From AC2028 sp002373595 (lineage in GTDB: Bacteria > Bacillota > Clostridia > Lachnospirales > Lachnospiraceae), in the NCBI GenBank assembly GCA_946616365.1, contig CAMOIX010000008.1, positions 1 through 64,000 on the forward strand: a DNA stretch of 64,000 bases, given 5' to 3'. Under the pieces are notes generated by a model. The model did no database searches. It was not told the origin of the DNA and was given only the letters and a program-made list of their open reading frames with translations. Below are positions 9,237 through 18,282 of this stretch, piece after piece (position 1 is the first letter of the stretch; the number at the start of each line of letters is the position of its first letter). A program made the position numbers and the translations under genes.

Positions 9237-11168
9237 ATGAGCAATACAGAAAACAATAATATCAAAAAGGAGAGATTCCCCGATAGGGGGAGTCTCATCC
9301 TGCATTTTCTAAAAGGAAGCAAATCACTCTTTATCATCTCAGTTATCTTTTCGGCACTTACTTCGGTCTTTGCACTCGCAGAGCCGAGGGTTATTTCGTT
9401 TGCCGTAGACAGCATCATCGGAGATAAAGAACCTGAACCCGGCATCATCTCGGGAACCATACTCACTGTGGGAGGGGGACTTGAGAGCCTTAAGAACGGA
9501 CTGTGGAAAGTCGCTGCGATCATCATCGTGCTCGCGATCGTAAGACTCTTATGCAAATTTTTCTTCCAGAGTTTTAATGCACGTGCGGAGGAGAAGTTCG
9601 TAAGGCGTATGAGGGATCTGCTCTATGAGCATATCATCAGACTGCCCCTCTCGTGGCACGGCGCCAATATGACCGGAGATATCATACAGAGATGCACTTC
9701 GGATGTAGACACTGTAAGGAGATTTCTCGCAGAGCAGCTGACCAATCTCGTGAGGATCACGGTGCTCATCATCCTGGCGATCTGCTTTATGGTGAGGATC
9801 AATCCCATACTTACCGTATTTGCCGTGATGCTGGTCCCTGTGATCATCGGATATTCGACATATTTCTATACCAAGATAAGCGATCAGTTTGAGAAGGTCG
9901 ACACCATGGAGGGAAGGCTCTCCGCAATGGTACAGGAGAATCTCACAGGAGTGCGCGTCGTCAGAGCATTCGGACGTGAGAGGTATGAGAAGGACAGATT
10001 TGAAGCTTACAACGAGAAGTACATAAACTCGTGGGTTAAGCTCATGAGGCTCCTCACGCAGTTCTGGGCTACAGGTGATCTCAGCGGAGGGCTGCAGGCA
10101 CTCATCATCTTTGGCGTGGGAACATACATGTGCGTTAAGGGCAACCTTACCGCGGGAGAATATATCGCCTTTGTGTCCTACAATGCGATGATGATATGGC
10201 CCGTAAGAATGCTCGGAAGGATGATATCCGAGATGGGCAAAGCCGGCATATCGATCGACAGGATCAGGTATATCATGAATTCCGACGAAGAGGACGGAAT
10301 GAGAAAGGACGAGATCGTCTCCGCAGATATGACTGATACGGATGGCGAAAAGACGGACGCTGATTATAGAAAGATCCTTTCCGGAGATATCGTATTCGAA
10401 GGAGTATCTTTTGAATATCCCAATTCATCCGGAGGAAGCGAAACCATTACCGATGTCAGCTTTACTATTCCTGCGGGATCCACGATCGGTATCATCGGAG
10501 GAACAGGTTCCGGTAAATCGACTCTCATGTATCTCCTCGACAGACTCTTTGATGTCGATGACGGAAAAGGAAAGATTACGATCGGCGGAGTGGATATCAG
10601 GGAGATACCGAGATCCGTCCTCCGCAGTTATATAGGCATAGTCCTTCAGGAGCCGTACCTCTTCTCGGGTACGCTCGCAGAGAATATCTCCATCACGACA
10701 CAGGAAATGGTGATGAGCGAAGTGACCGATGCCGTGAGGACGGCGGCACTTACCGAGACTGTCGAGAAATTCTCCAAAGGATATGACACATATGTCGGAG
10801 AAAGGGGAGTGACTCTCTCGGGAGGACAGAAGCAGAGGACTGCGATCGCACAGATGCTTATCAGGAAGACTCCCATACAGATATTTGACGATTCGCTCTC
10901 GGCTGTGGATGCCGACACCGACAGACAGATAAGAGCGGCACTCAGAGAGAAGGAGGACGGAGCGACGACCATCATCATCGCACACAGGATCTCCACGCTG
11001 ATGCATGCCGACAGGATATTTGTCATAGACGAAGGAAGACTGGCGGAGTCGGGAACACATGATGAACTTGTCGCACTCGGAGGTATATATGCCAAGGTTT
11101 ACGACCTTCAGAATGCGGCTATAGAAAAGCTATCAACAGGCGCAAACGGCGCAGAAGAATATGAGTAA
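9237..11168 (+). CDS. ABC exporter half-transporter A (degenerate Walker B)
   Basis: This 643-residue protein fuses a six-helix exporter membrane domain (about 20-320) to a nucleotide-binding domain. Walker A is GGTGSGKS (about 421-428) and the signature is LSGGQ (about 526). Walker B reads IFDDS (549-553), so the usual catalytic Glu is Asp. This is typical of the subunit that carries the degenerate site in heterodimeric exporters such as BmrCD or TM287/288. The stop overlaps the start of the next half-transporter by 8 nt, which supports a heterodimer. The ribosome site before the ATG is weak. Substrates may be drugs, lipids or peptides; none can be inferred. Confidence 0.93.
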   Translation: MSNTENNNIKKERFPDRGSLILHFLKGSKSLFIISVIFSALTSVFALAEPRVISFAVDSIIGDKEPEPGIISGTILTVGGGLESLKNGLWKVAAIIIVLAIVRLLCKFFFQSFNARAEEKFVRRMRDLLYEHIIRLPLSWHGANMTGDIIQRCTSDVDTVRRFLAEQLTNLVRITVLIILAICFMVRINPILTVFAVMLVPVIIGYSTYFYTKISDQFEKVDTMEGRLSAMVQENLTGVRVVRAFGRERYEKDRFEAYNEKYINSWVKLMRLLTQFWATGDLSGGLQALIIFGVGTYMCVKGNLTAGEYIAFVSYNAMMIWPVRMLGRMISEMGKAGISIDRIRYIMNSDEEDGMRKDEIVSADMTDTDGEKTDADYRKILSGDIVFEGVSFEYPNSSGGSETITDVSFTIPAGSTIGIIGGTGSGKSTLMYLLDRLFDVDDGKGKITIGGVDIREIPRSVLRSYIGIVLQEPYLFSGTLAENISITTQEMVMSEVTDAVRTAALTETVEKFSKGYDTYVGERGVTLSGGQKQRTAIAQMLIRKTPIQIFDDSLSAVDADTDRQIRAALREKEDGATTIIIAHRISTLMHADRIFVIDEGRLAESGTHDELVALGGIYAKVYDLQNAAIEKLSTGANGAEEYE

Positions 11169-12996
11169 CAATAACAGTAACGAAAAAGAGAATAAAGAAA
11201 AAAGGACCATGCTTCCTTTATGGGGTATACCTGCGATATCGGGATACCTTAAGAAATACGGAAAGAGGATGATACTGATGGTGCTGCTCGGATGTGTGAG
11301 CAGTATCATAGATTCGTGCTATCCTCTTTTTAACAGAAGGCTGCTCGACCACAATATCACGGGCAATACACTCGAGGGACTCGGTGTCATCATCATCGCG
11401 TATCTCGTCGTACTCGGATTTCAGGTATGGAACAATTTCTATACCATGTTCCTGTGCTCGAGGTTGGAGCTCTTTATCAACAGAGATCTCAGAAATGCCG
11501 CATTCGATCATCTGCAGACATTGTCATTTTCATATTTCAATCAGAACAATGTCGGCTATATACATGCCAGAGTCATGAGCGATACCGGTAAGATCGGAGA
11601 GATGTTCAGCTGGCACATGATGGACTTTGTATGGAACTTCGCATACATAGTCAGCGTGTTCGTCGTAATGTTCATCATCAATCCTAGGCTGGCATTTCTC
11701 ATCGCACTTATCATCCCGGTGGGATCGGTGCTGATAGTTCTTTTCCAGAAGAAGCTCGTGCCTCTTAACAGAAAAGTCAGAGAGCTCAATTCGACCATTA
11801 CCGGAGACTTTAATGAAGGTATCACCGGAGTCAGGACGATCAAGGTTCTCTCTGCAGAGGAGAGACTTGAAGGTTCCTTTGAGAAGGATACCGAGGAAAT
11901 GAGAAGGATGAGCGTAAAGACCGCGCACACTTCGGCATTCTTTGGAGTAACGGTTTCATTCCTCTCATCGGTTGCACTCTCTGTTGTAATGTGGAGAGGA
12001 GGACAGCTCACGGCTGAAGCAGCGATGCAGATAGGAACGCTGGCTGTATTCCTTTCATATGCAATGGGCATCATGGATCCTATACAGCAGATCATCAATA
12101 CCGTGACGCAGCTCATCACGATCCAGGTAAATATCGAGAGATTTCACAACCTTGTAACCACAGTGCCCGATGTTGCTGACTCTCCCGAGGTTATAGAGAA
12201 GTACGGAGACGCATTTGAGCCCAAGAGAGAGAACTGGGAGGATCTGCACGGCGATATCGAATTCAAGGATGTATCGTTTAAGTATCCTGACGGAGACGAG
12301 TATGTACTTGAGCACTTCAATCTGAAGGTCCCGAAGGGAGCAAATGTCGCAATAGTGGGAGAGACCGGCGCCGGCAAGTCGACTCTGGTAAACCTCGTTT
12401 GCAGATTCTTTGAGCCTACTTCAGGAAGTGTGCTTATAGACGGCCGGGATGCGAGGGAGAGATCACAGCTCTGGCTCCACAGTCATATCGGATATGTGCT
12501 CCAGACACCTCATCTTTTTACAGGGACGGTAAGGGAGAATCTCTGCTACGGAAAGCCCGATGCGACAGATGATGAGATATGGAGAGCTCTTGAAATAGTC
12601 GCGGCGACAGATGTCGTTAAAAGGATGGATAAGGGTCTCGACAGCGATGTGGGCGAGGGAGGCAGTATGCTCTCCACCGGTGAGAGACAGCTCCTGTCCT
12701 TCGCAAGGGCGATAATAGCCGATCCTGCAATACTTGTTCTTGATGAGGCGACTTCATCCGTTGACACCGTTACGGAGCGTATCATCCAGGAAGCTACGGA
12801 TAAGGTAATAAAAGGAAGGACTTCATTTGTCATCGCCCATAGGCTTTCGACTGTCGTAGGAGCGGATATCATACTGGCGGTCAGGGACGGCAGGATCGTA
12901 GAGCAGGGAAGCCACAGGGAGCTTATGGACAAGAAGGGCTACTACTATGAGCTTCAGATGGGAAGCGCGGTTCAATCGGCCTTTAGTCAGGAATAA
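11161..12996 (+). CDS. ABC exporter half-transporter B
   Basis: The 611-residue partner subunit has six predicted membrane helices followed by an ATPase domain. Walker A is GETGAGKS (about 400-407) and Walker B LVLDEATSS keeps the catalytic Glu (about residue 529). The signature motif is altered to LSTGE (about 504-508). In a heterodimer the altered signature faces the Walker motifs of subunit A, so both defects fall in the same degenerate site while the other stays competent. Complementary degeneracy of this kind is the hallmark of heterodimeric exporters. Translation is coupled to subunit A by the 8-nt overlap. Confidence 0.94.
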   Translation: MSNNNSNEKENKEKRTMLPLWGIPAISGYLKKYGKRMILMVLLGCVSSIIDSCYPLFNRRLLDHNITGNTLEGLGVIIIAYLVVLGFQVWNNFYTMFLCSRLELFINRDLRNAAFDHLQTLSFSYFNQNNVGYIHARVMSDTGKIGEMFSWHMMDFVWNFAYIVSVFVVMFIINPRLAFLIALIIPVGSVLIVLFQKKLVPLNRKVRELNSTITGDFNEGITGVRTIKVLSAEERLEGSFEKDTEEMRRMSVKTAHTSAFFGVTVSFLSSVALSVVMWRGGQLTAEAAMQIGTLAVFLSYAMGIMDPIQQIINTVTQLITIQVNIERFHNLVTTVPDVADSPEVIEKYGDAFEPKRENWEDLHGDIEFKDVSFKYPDGDEYVLEHFNLKVPKGANVAIVGETGAGKSTLVNLVCRFFEPTSGSVLIDGRDARERSQLWLHSHIGYVLQTPHLFTGTVRENLCYGKPDATDDEIWRALEIVAATDVVKRMDKGLDSDVGEGGSMLSTGERQLLSFARAIIADPAILVLDEATSSVDTVTERIIQEATDKVIKGRTSFVIAHRLSTVVGADIILAVRDGRIVEQGSHRELMDKKGYYYELQMGSAVQSAFSQE

Positions 12997-13061
12997 TGCA
13001 TAAATCATCAATAAATGCGATAGATATTGACTGTTTATGCAAAAAAGAGTATATTTATGCA
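12997..13061 (+). promoter_or_regulatory. Three ARG-box-like operators over the amino-acid transporter promoter
   Basis: Against the ArgR core TGNATWWWWATNCA, the 14-mers at 12997-13010, 13028-13041 and 13048-13061 match at about 12, 12 and 13 positions. The last two are centred 20 bp apart, like tandem ARG boxes, and overlap the promoter spacer, the -10 and the start site. Binding there would repress. ArgR control is inferred from the motif only; no argR gene is in the window. Confidence 0.5.
13027..13055 (+). promoter_or_regulatory. Promoter of the amino-acid ABC importer
   Basis: TTGACT (13027-13032), a 17-bp spacer and TATATT (13050-13055) make a strong sigma-A promoter. Initiation is predicted near 13062, giving a leader of about 70 nt before the ATG at 13131. 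Confidence 0.8.
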
Positions 13062-13070
13062 TGGTTTAAC

Positions 13071-13103
13071 AAGGGAGTTGACCTATTAGGGGGAAACTCC
13101 CTT
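13071..13103 (+). promoter_or_regulatory. Leader hairpin of the amino-acid ABC importer
   Basis: AAGGGAGTT (13071-13079) pairs perfectly with AACTCCCTT (13095-13103) inside the predicted 5' leader. A small CTTTAT/ATAAAG hairpin (13104-13117) sits next to it, just before the GGGGAGAA ribosome site. There is no strong U-tract, so this is more likely a stability or translation-control element than a terminator. It matches no riboswitch class I recognise. Confidence 0.45.
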
Positions 13104-13130
13104 CTTTATGAATAAAGGGGAGAAAAGATT

Positions 13131-14027
13131 ATGAAAAAGAAGATCGTAGCAGTAATCTGTGCAGCTGTTATGGCAATGAGCCTTGCAGCATGCGGATCAA
13201 CCGAAAAGAATGAAGGCGCTGCAGCACAGACCACCACCAATGACGGCGCACAGGCAACCGCAAATGACGGAACCGATGCAGGTGCCGGCAAGTCCTCAAA
13301 CATTGACATTAGCGGAGTTAAGCTCATGAGCGACGGAGTCCTTTCCGTAGGATGCGAGGTAGGATATCCTCCTTTTGAGAATTTTGCAGATGACGGAACT
13401 ACCCCCATCGGATATGATATAGACATCATCACCGCTGTAGCCGAGAAGTTAGGACTCCAGGTAAACATCATCAATACCGCTTGGGACGGAATCTTTGCGG
13501 GAATCGATGTAAACTATGATGTTGTATGCTCGGCTGTAACCATCACTTCCGAGCGTCAGGAGACCATGAGTTTCTCAACTCCTTATGTCAATAACTATCA
13601 GGCAGTTGTCGTGCTTGCAAATGATGAGAAGGAGATCAATTCCTTCAATGATCTCGACGGACTCAGCATCGCTCTTCAGAAGGAGACCACTTCCGATGAG
13701 CTTATGAGCGACTATAAGTCCACCGGAACTATCGAAGTTCAGATCGTTGCCAATGAGAAGGTCACCAGCTGCTTCACCCAGCTTCAGAACGGTGAGGTTG
13801 ATGCTGTTGTTGTAGACAGCACCGTTGCTGATGGATATATCAACAGCTCCGATGCATTTAAGATTGCATATCTTGATCAGTCCGAGCCCGAGCAGTTCGG
13901 TATCGCAATGGGCAAGGATAACACCGCTCTTCAGGCAGCTATCAACCAGGCTCTTAAGGAGCTCGAGGATGAGGGCTTCATCAAGGAGACCAGCAACTAC
14001 TGGTTCAGCGGAGCTACTGAGAACTAA
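13131..14027 (+). CDS. Amino-acid ABC transporter substrate-binding lipoprotein
   Basis: This 298-residue family-3 solute-binding protein has a lipoprotein signal ending in LAAC, with Cys21 as the lipidated residue. A low-complexity Ala/Thr/Asp linker precedes the mature domain, which begins near residue 70. GCEVGYPPFENF and GYDIDIITAVAEKLG are typical of polar amino-acid binders. It would capture the amino acid outside the membrane and deliver it to the permease encoded 32 nt downstream. The ARG-box-like operators suggest a cationic amino acid such as arginine, but the sequence alone does not fix the ligand. Confidence 0.93.
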   Translation: MKKKIVAVICAAVMAMSLAACGSTEKNEGAAAQTTTNDGAQATANDGTDAGAGKSSNIDISGVKLMSDGVLSVGCEVGYPPFENFADDGTTPIGYDIDIITAVAEKLGLQVNIINTAWDGIFAGIDVNYDVVCSAVTITSERQETMSFSTPYVNNYQAVVVLANDEKEINSFNDLDGLSIALQKETTSDELMSDYKSTGTIEVQIVANEKVTSCFTQLQNGEVDAVVVDSTVADGYINSSDAFKIAYLDQSEPEQFGIAMGKDNTALQAAINQALKELEDEGFIKETSNYWFSGATEN

Positions 14028-14059
14028 AAGACTAACAGCGTTCATCGGGAGAAATACAG

Positions 14060-15076
14060 ATGAAATCACAGTTTTTTAAGAAGTATTCAAAGCAGATCAT
14101 AGCTGTAGCGATCGTACTGGTCATCTGCATCATACTTGCTGCATTAAAGCCGGGAAAGGATGAACTTCTGTCCCGTACTTCACCGGAGATGCAGAAGATG
14201 ATCGATGCAGATGCGTCGAGCTCGAGAAAGAGAGTTACGATCACCTACAACAGTCTCTTCATAATAAACTATGCATCCATATCAACATCGGGTGCGAATG
14301 TTATGAGCGAGAAGTATGTAGGATTCGCCGGCAAAGTATATCAGGCAGATGAGGGCGCCGGCAAGTTTGTGGGACAGATGGTCAACTACACATATCGTAT
14401 GCTCGGATGCGGGGAGAACCTCATGCACGGAGCCAAGCTGACCATACTGCTTACGACACTTACCGTCCTTTTCGGTGTGCTGCTCGGAACACTCCTTGCT
14501 CTCGCTAAGATCAGCAAGAAGAAACTTCTTTCGAAACTGGCAAGTGCGTATATATTCTTCTTCAGAGGAACGCCACTGCTCATACAGCTCTTTGTGGTGT
14601 ACTTCACGGTCCCCGGAGTATTCGGATTTGCATGGAGAGATCTTTTCAATGCATCGGATGCCGAAGCGGTATATAAGGGTGCATTTACAGCAGCTCTCAT
14701 CGCGTTCGCTTTGAACTCCGGTGCATACTGCGCGGAGATCGTAAGAAGTGCTATCCAGTCTATCGACAAGGGACAGTTCGAGGCGTCTAAGGCATTGGGA
14801 ATGAATTACGCTCAGACGATGACGAGGATCATCATTCCTCAGTCCGTAAGGCGTATGATCCCCAATGTCAGCAATGAGTTCATTATGATATTGAAGGATG
14901 CATCACTTGTCTTCGCTATATCGCTCATGGATATAACAACGATATCCAAGAATATAATGACTTCCGAAGGATCGTATCTTGTCTTTATACCGGCGCTTAT
15001 CATCTATCTGGTGATCACGGCATTCTTCGGATTTATCTTTGACAAGATCGAGAAGAAATTCTCGGTATATGAATAG
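14060..15076 (+). CDS. Amino-acid ABC transporter permease
   Basis: The product is a 338-residue integral membrane subunit of the HisM/GlnP type. An N-terminal helix (about 12-30) and an extracytoplasmic segment of about 80 residues precede the five-helix permease core. The EAA loop that contacts the ATPase reads QFEASKALGMNYAQTMTRII. The extra N-terminal region makes it longer than typical GlnP permeases (about 220 residues). It lies between the binding protein and the ATPase genes. One permease is encoded, so a homodimer is expected. Confidence 0.93.
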   Translation: MKSQFFKKYSKQIIAVAIVLVICIILAALKPGKDELLSRTSPEMQKMIDADASSSRKRVTITYNSLFIINYASISTSGANVMSEKYVGFAGKVYQADEGAGKFVGQMVNYTYRMLGCGENLMHGAKLTILLTTLTVLFGVLLGTLLALAKISKKKLLSKLASAYIFFFRGTPLLIQLFVVYFTVPGVFGFAWRDLFNASDAEAVYKGAFTAALIAFALNSGAYCAEIVRSAIQSIDKGQFEASKALGMNYAQTMTRIIIPQSVRRMIPNVSNEFIMILKDASLVFAISLMDITTISKNIMTSEGSYLVFIPALIIYLVITAFFGFIFDKIEKKFSVYE

Positions 15077-15085
15077 GAGGCGGCT

Positions 15086-15865
15086 GTGAGCGATACATAC
15101 GAGTATATATTAAAGACAGAGCATGTAAGCAAGAGATTCGGATCGCTTGAAGTCCTTAAGGACATCAGCCTCTCAGTCAAAAAGGGAGAAGTGATCTGTA
15201 TCATAGGGCCCAGCGGCGCAGGAAAATCCACTTTCCTTCGCTCGCTCAATCAGCTTGAAAAGATCACGAGCGGTAAGATATTCATAAGGGATGAACTCTT
15301 CCTGCACAGGGAGGATGATCACACTGTGGACAGACTTCCCAAGGAGAAACAGCAGGAACTCCTTCTCGAGATGGGTATGGTATTCCAGAGATTCAATCTC
15401 TTCCCTCATAAGACTGTGCTTCAGAATGTATGCGAGGCACCTATAGTCGTCAAGAAGGAAAAGAAGGATGTCGTCGAAGCCAGAGCAAGACAGCTCCTTG
15501 AGCGAGTTGGACTTTCCGAGAAGGAAGGCGAATATCCGAGCAGACTCTCCGGAGGACAGCAGCAGCGTGTGGCGATAGCGAGAGCTCTTGCCATGAATCC
15601 TGAGATAATGCTCTTTGACGAACCTACCAGTGCGCTCGATCCTGAGCTTGTCGGAGATGTTCTCAAAGTAATGAAGGAACTCGCCGAGACCGGTATGACG
15701 ATGATCTGTGTTACTCACGAGATGGGGTTTGCAAGAGAGGTCGCAGACCGCGTGCTCTTTATGGCTGATGGTATCATCGCCGAGGAGGGAACTCCCGAGG
15801 AGATCTTTACCAATCCTAAGGCTGAGAGGACCAGAAACTTCTTAAATGCTGTTTTAGAAAGCTGA
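15086..15865 (+). CDS. Amino-acid ABC transporter ATP-binding protein
   Basis: This 259-residue ATPase is of the GlnQ/HisP class. Walker A is GPSGAGKS (41-48), the signature is LSGGQQQR and Walker B is LFDEPTSALD; all are intact. Translation starts at GTG (15086), supported by GGAGG at 15077-15081 just after the permease stop. It energises uptake with the two upstream gene products. No terminator is obvious before the next gene, which starts 5 nt later, so the exporter and GH43 genes downstream may be read from the same mRNA. Confidence 0.95.
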   Translation: MSDTYEYILKTEHVSKRFGSLEVLKDISLSVKKGEVICIIGPSGAGKSTFLRSLNQLEKITSGKIFIRDELFLHREDDHTVDRLPKEKQQELLLEMGMVFQRFNLFPHKTVLQNVCEAPIVVKKEKKDVVEARARQLLERVGLSEKEGEYPSRLSGGQQQRVAIARALAMNPEIMLFDEPTSALDPELVGDVLKVMKELAETGMTMICVTHEMGFAREVADRVLFMADGIIAEEGTPEEIFTNPKAERTRNFLNAVLES

Positions 15866-15870
15866 TATTT

Positions 15871-16839
15871 ATGTCTAAGACCATGAAATACTCCCTCATG
15901 TTGCTGATAACCTCAGCAATATGGGGGTTCGCATTTGTAGCACAGTCCGAAGGCGGTGATGCCGTAGGACCTTTCACATTCAATTCCATAAGAAACTTCA
16001 TAGGAGCGGGGATACTGGTCCCGGTTATCGCATTTCTCGATAAGCTGGGATACGGTATCAAGCCTGCGGACAAAGCTGAGAGAAAGAAGCTCTGGAAATA
16101 CGGAAGCCTTATCGGTATCGTACTTTTCCTGGCGACCAATCTCCAGCAGCTGGGTATTACATATGGCAGAAGTGCCGGTAAAGCCGGCTTTATCACTGCG
16201 TGTTATCTGATCATGGTGCCGATCATCGGCCTCTTTCTCGGCAAGAAGTGCGGTATACATATCTGGGTGGCTGTAGTGGCAGCCATGGCCGGCGTATATA
16301 TGCTCAGCGTGACGGGAAGAGACGGACTGGCGTGGACGGATCTGCTCCTCCTTCTCAGTGCGTTTGCTTTTGCGGTACAGATAACGCTGATAGATATCTT
16401 TGTTGCGGATGTGGACGGAGTACGGATGGCTGCGATACAGTTCCTTGTATGCGGGATACTGTCAGCTATACCGATGTTCATACTTGAAAGTTCCAAATGG
16501 GCCGGGGGTAAGGGCCCTTTTACTGCTTTTGCTTCATCCGAAGCATGGATATCAATTTTATATGCGGGCTTGCTTTCCTGCGGCGTAGCATATACACTTC
16601 AGATAGTGGGTCAGAAAAACGTACCGCCCACACTTGCATCACTTATGATGAGTTTTGAGTCTGTTTTCTGTGTGATCGGTGGATGGCTGCTTCTCGGTGA
16701 GAGGATGACATTCAGACAGTTCTACGGATGCGGACTGGTATTCATCGCTATACTGCTGGCACAGTTTGGGGAACTGCTCTCGGCAGGTAAGGAAAAGGAA
16801 AAAGACAAAAAGGAGGAAGGGTATGAAACCGATCAGTGA
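15871..16839 (+). CDS. DMT-superfamily (EamA) transporter
   Basis: The 322-residue membrane protein has about ten hydrophobic helices arranged as two EamA repeats. The N-terminus (SAIWGFAFVAQ) and a late SFESVFCVIGGWLLLGE segment are typical of drug/metabolite transporters. Such proteins often export amino acids or metabolites, which would fit its place directly after an amino-acid importer, but the substrate is not determined. The C-terminus is a Lys/Glu-rich tail that overlaps the start of the GH43 gene by 17 nt, suggesting coupled translation. Confidence 0.9.
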   Translation: MSKTMKYSLMLLITSAIWGFAFVAQSEGGDAVGPFTFNSIRNFIGAGILVPVIAFLDKLGYGIKPADKAERKKLWKYGSLIGIVLFLATNLQQLGITYGRSAGKAGFITACYLIMVPIIGLFLGKKCGIHIWVAVVAAMAGVYMLSVTGRDGLAWTDLLLLLSAFAFAVQITLIDIFVADVDGVRMAAIQFLVCGILSAIPMFILESSKWAGGKGPFTAFASSEAWISILYAGLLSCGVAYTLQIVGQKNVPPTLASLMMSFESVFCVIGGWLLLGERMTFRQFYGCGLVFIAILLAQFGELLSAGKEKEKDKKEEGYETDQ

Positions 16840-18253
16840 ACTTAAGGGGATAGGAGATCACAATCCGGTAATGACCTGGAGATTCGGAGCCGATCCGTGG
16901 GCTCTCGTATATAACGGGAGAGTATATCTCTATATGACCGGAGACTATCCTGAGTATAACGAGAACGGAGAACTTAACGAGAATACATATTCCAAGATAA
17001 ATACGATAACCTGTATCTCATCGGCTGATCTTGTTAACTGGACGGATCATGGCGTGATCCATGCGGCAGGAGAGACAGGTGCGGCAAAGTGGGGCGGAAA
17101 CTCATGGGCTCCCGCAGCTGCATATAAAAGGATAAACGGAAAGGATAAGTTCTTCCTTTATTTCGCAAACAGCGGAAACGGGATCGCAGTTCTGTCTGCG
17201 GATAGTCCGACCGGACCTTTTACGGATCCCATTAACGGACCGCTCATCTCGAGACATACACCTGCCTGTGCGGAGGTTACCTGGCTCTTTGATCCGGCAG
17301 TACTTACCGACAACGACGGAAAATCATATATCTATTTCGGAGGCGGAGTTCCTTCGCCCGACAAGGCATCGGATCCGGGAACAGCCCGCATGGCTAAGCT
17401 CGGTGATGATATGATAAGCCTTGACGGAGACCCGATCGCAATAGAGGGTGTATCTTATCTGTTTGAGGACTCCGGTATCAACCGTCTCGGAGATAAGTAT
17501 TATTATTCATACTGCTCGAATTTCAGCATGACCGAGGAAGCCAGAAAAGAACTCGGATTCGATGACGGCGAGATCATCACGATGGTTTCCGACAAGCCGC
17601 TCGGTCCCTTCAGGATGAGAAAGGGTGTGCTTAAGAATCCGGGATTCTTCTTTGAAAAGGGCGGAAACAACCACCATTGCATGTTCGAATTTAACGGAAG
17701 TTTATACATCGCATATCATGCGCGTATACTTGAGGAGAAGATGGGATTCCTCAAAGGATACAGAAGCACGAATATCGACAAGATGACTCTGGATGCTGAC
17801 GGAGGTCCTGCTGTTGCAACCGGTACGAGAAAGGGCGTAGAGCAGATCGGAAGTCTTGATCCTTACAAGGCTGTAAAGGCAGTTACGATGGGTAATGCAG
17901 CCGGCATAGATACGGAGAGAGCGGACGGACCTGAGGGCGGATTTGCTGACAGCGCATGCGAGAATATGATCCTTACGGGTATAAAGGACGGAAGCTGGAC
18001 CTGCGTATACGGAGCCGACTTCGCAGACAAGGCACCTTCCAAGATAATATACAGTGTGTGCGGAAAGGGAAGCGGACACGTAAGTGTAAGGACGGATAAG
18101 CCTGACGGTGAGGAGATCGCGCTTATCGAAGTGAATGCCGACGGCAAGGCGGATATCGAGACTACGCTGGTTAAATCCGTAAGCGGCAAGAAGGATATCT
18201 ACTTCGTATTTGAAGGAGAAGGATACAAGCCGGTAGAGTGGAAGTTTGTATAA
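16823..18253 (+). CDS. Glycoside hydrolase family 43 with C-terminal CBM6-like domain
   Basis: The product has 476 residues from the ATG at 16823, chosen because AGGAGGAAGG lies just upstream; a longer reading frame would extend into the transporter gene. The five-bladed propeller carries the expected catalytic set: Asp24 in FGADPW (base), Asp157 in LFDPAV (pKa modulator) and Glu215 in LFEDSG (acid). A beta-sandwich resembling a carbohydrate-binding module occupies about 355-476. Close families are arabinofuranosidases and xylosidases acting on arabinoxylan fragments. No signal peptide is present, so it probably trims imported oligosaccharides in the cytosol. Confidence 0.9.
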   Translation: MKPISELKGIGDHNPVMTWRFGADPWALVYNGRVYLYMTGDYPEYNENGELNENTYSKINTITCISSADLVNWTDHGVIHAAGETGAAKWGGNSWAPAAAYKRINGKDKFFLYFANSGNGIAVLSADSPTGPFTDPINGPLISRHTPACAEVTWLFDPAVLTDNDGKSYIYFGGGVPSPDKASDPGTARMAKLGDDMISLDGDPIAIEGVSYLFEDSGINRLGDKYYYSYCSNFSMTEEARKELGFDDGEIITMVSDKPLGPFRMRKGVLKNPGFFFEKGGNNHHCMFEFNGSLYIAYHARILEEKMGFLKGYRSTNIDKMTLDADGGPAVATGTRKGVEQIGSLDPYKAVKAVTMGNAAGIDTERADGPEGGFADSACENMILTGIKDGSWTCVYGADFADKAPSKIIYSVCGKGSGHVSVRTDKPDGEEIALIEVNADGKADIETTLVKSVSGKKDIYFVFEGEGYKPVEWKFV

Positions 18254-18282
18254 AGTGACATTATTGGGCAGGCAAGATTACC

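Noticed and set aside
9272..9296. Hairpin at the start of the first ABC exporter gene
   Set aside because: An imperfect stem of about 10 bp inside codons 12-20 without a U-tract; likely coincidental coding sequence.
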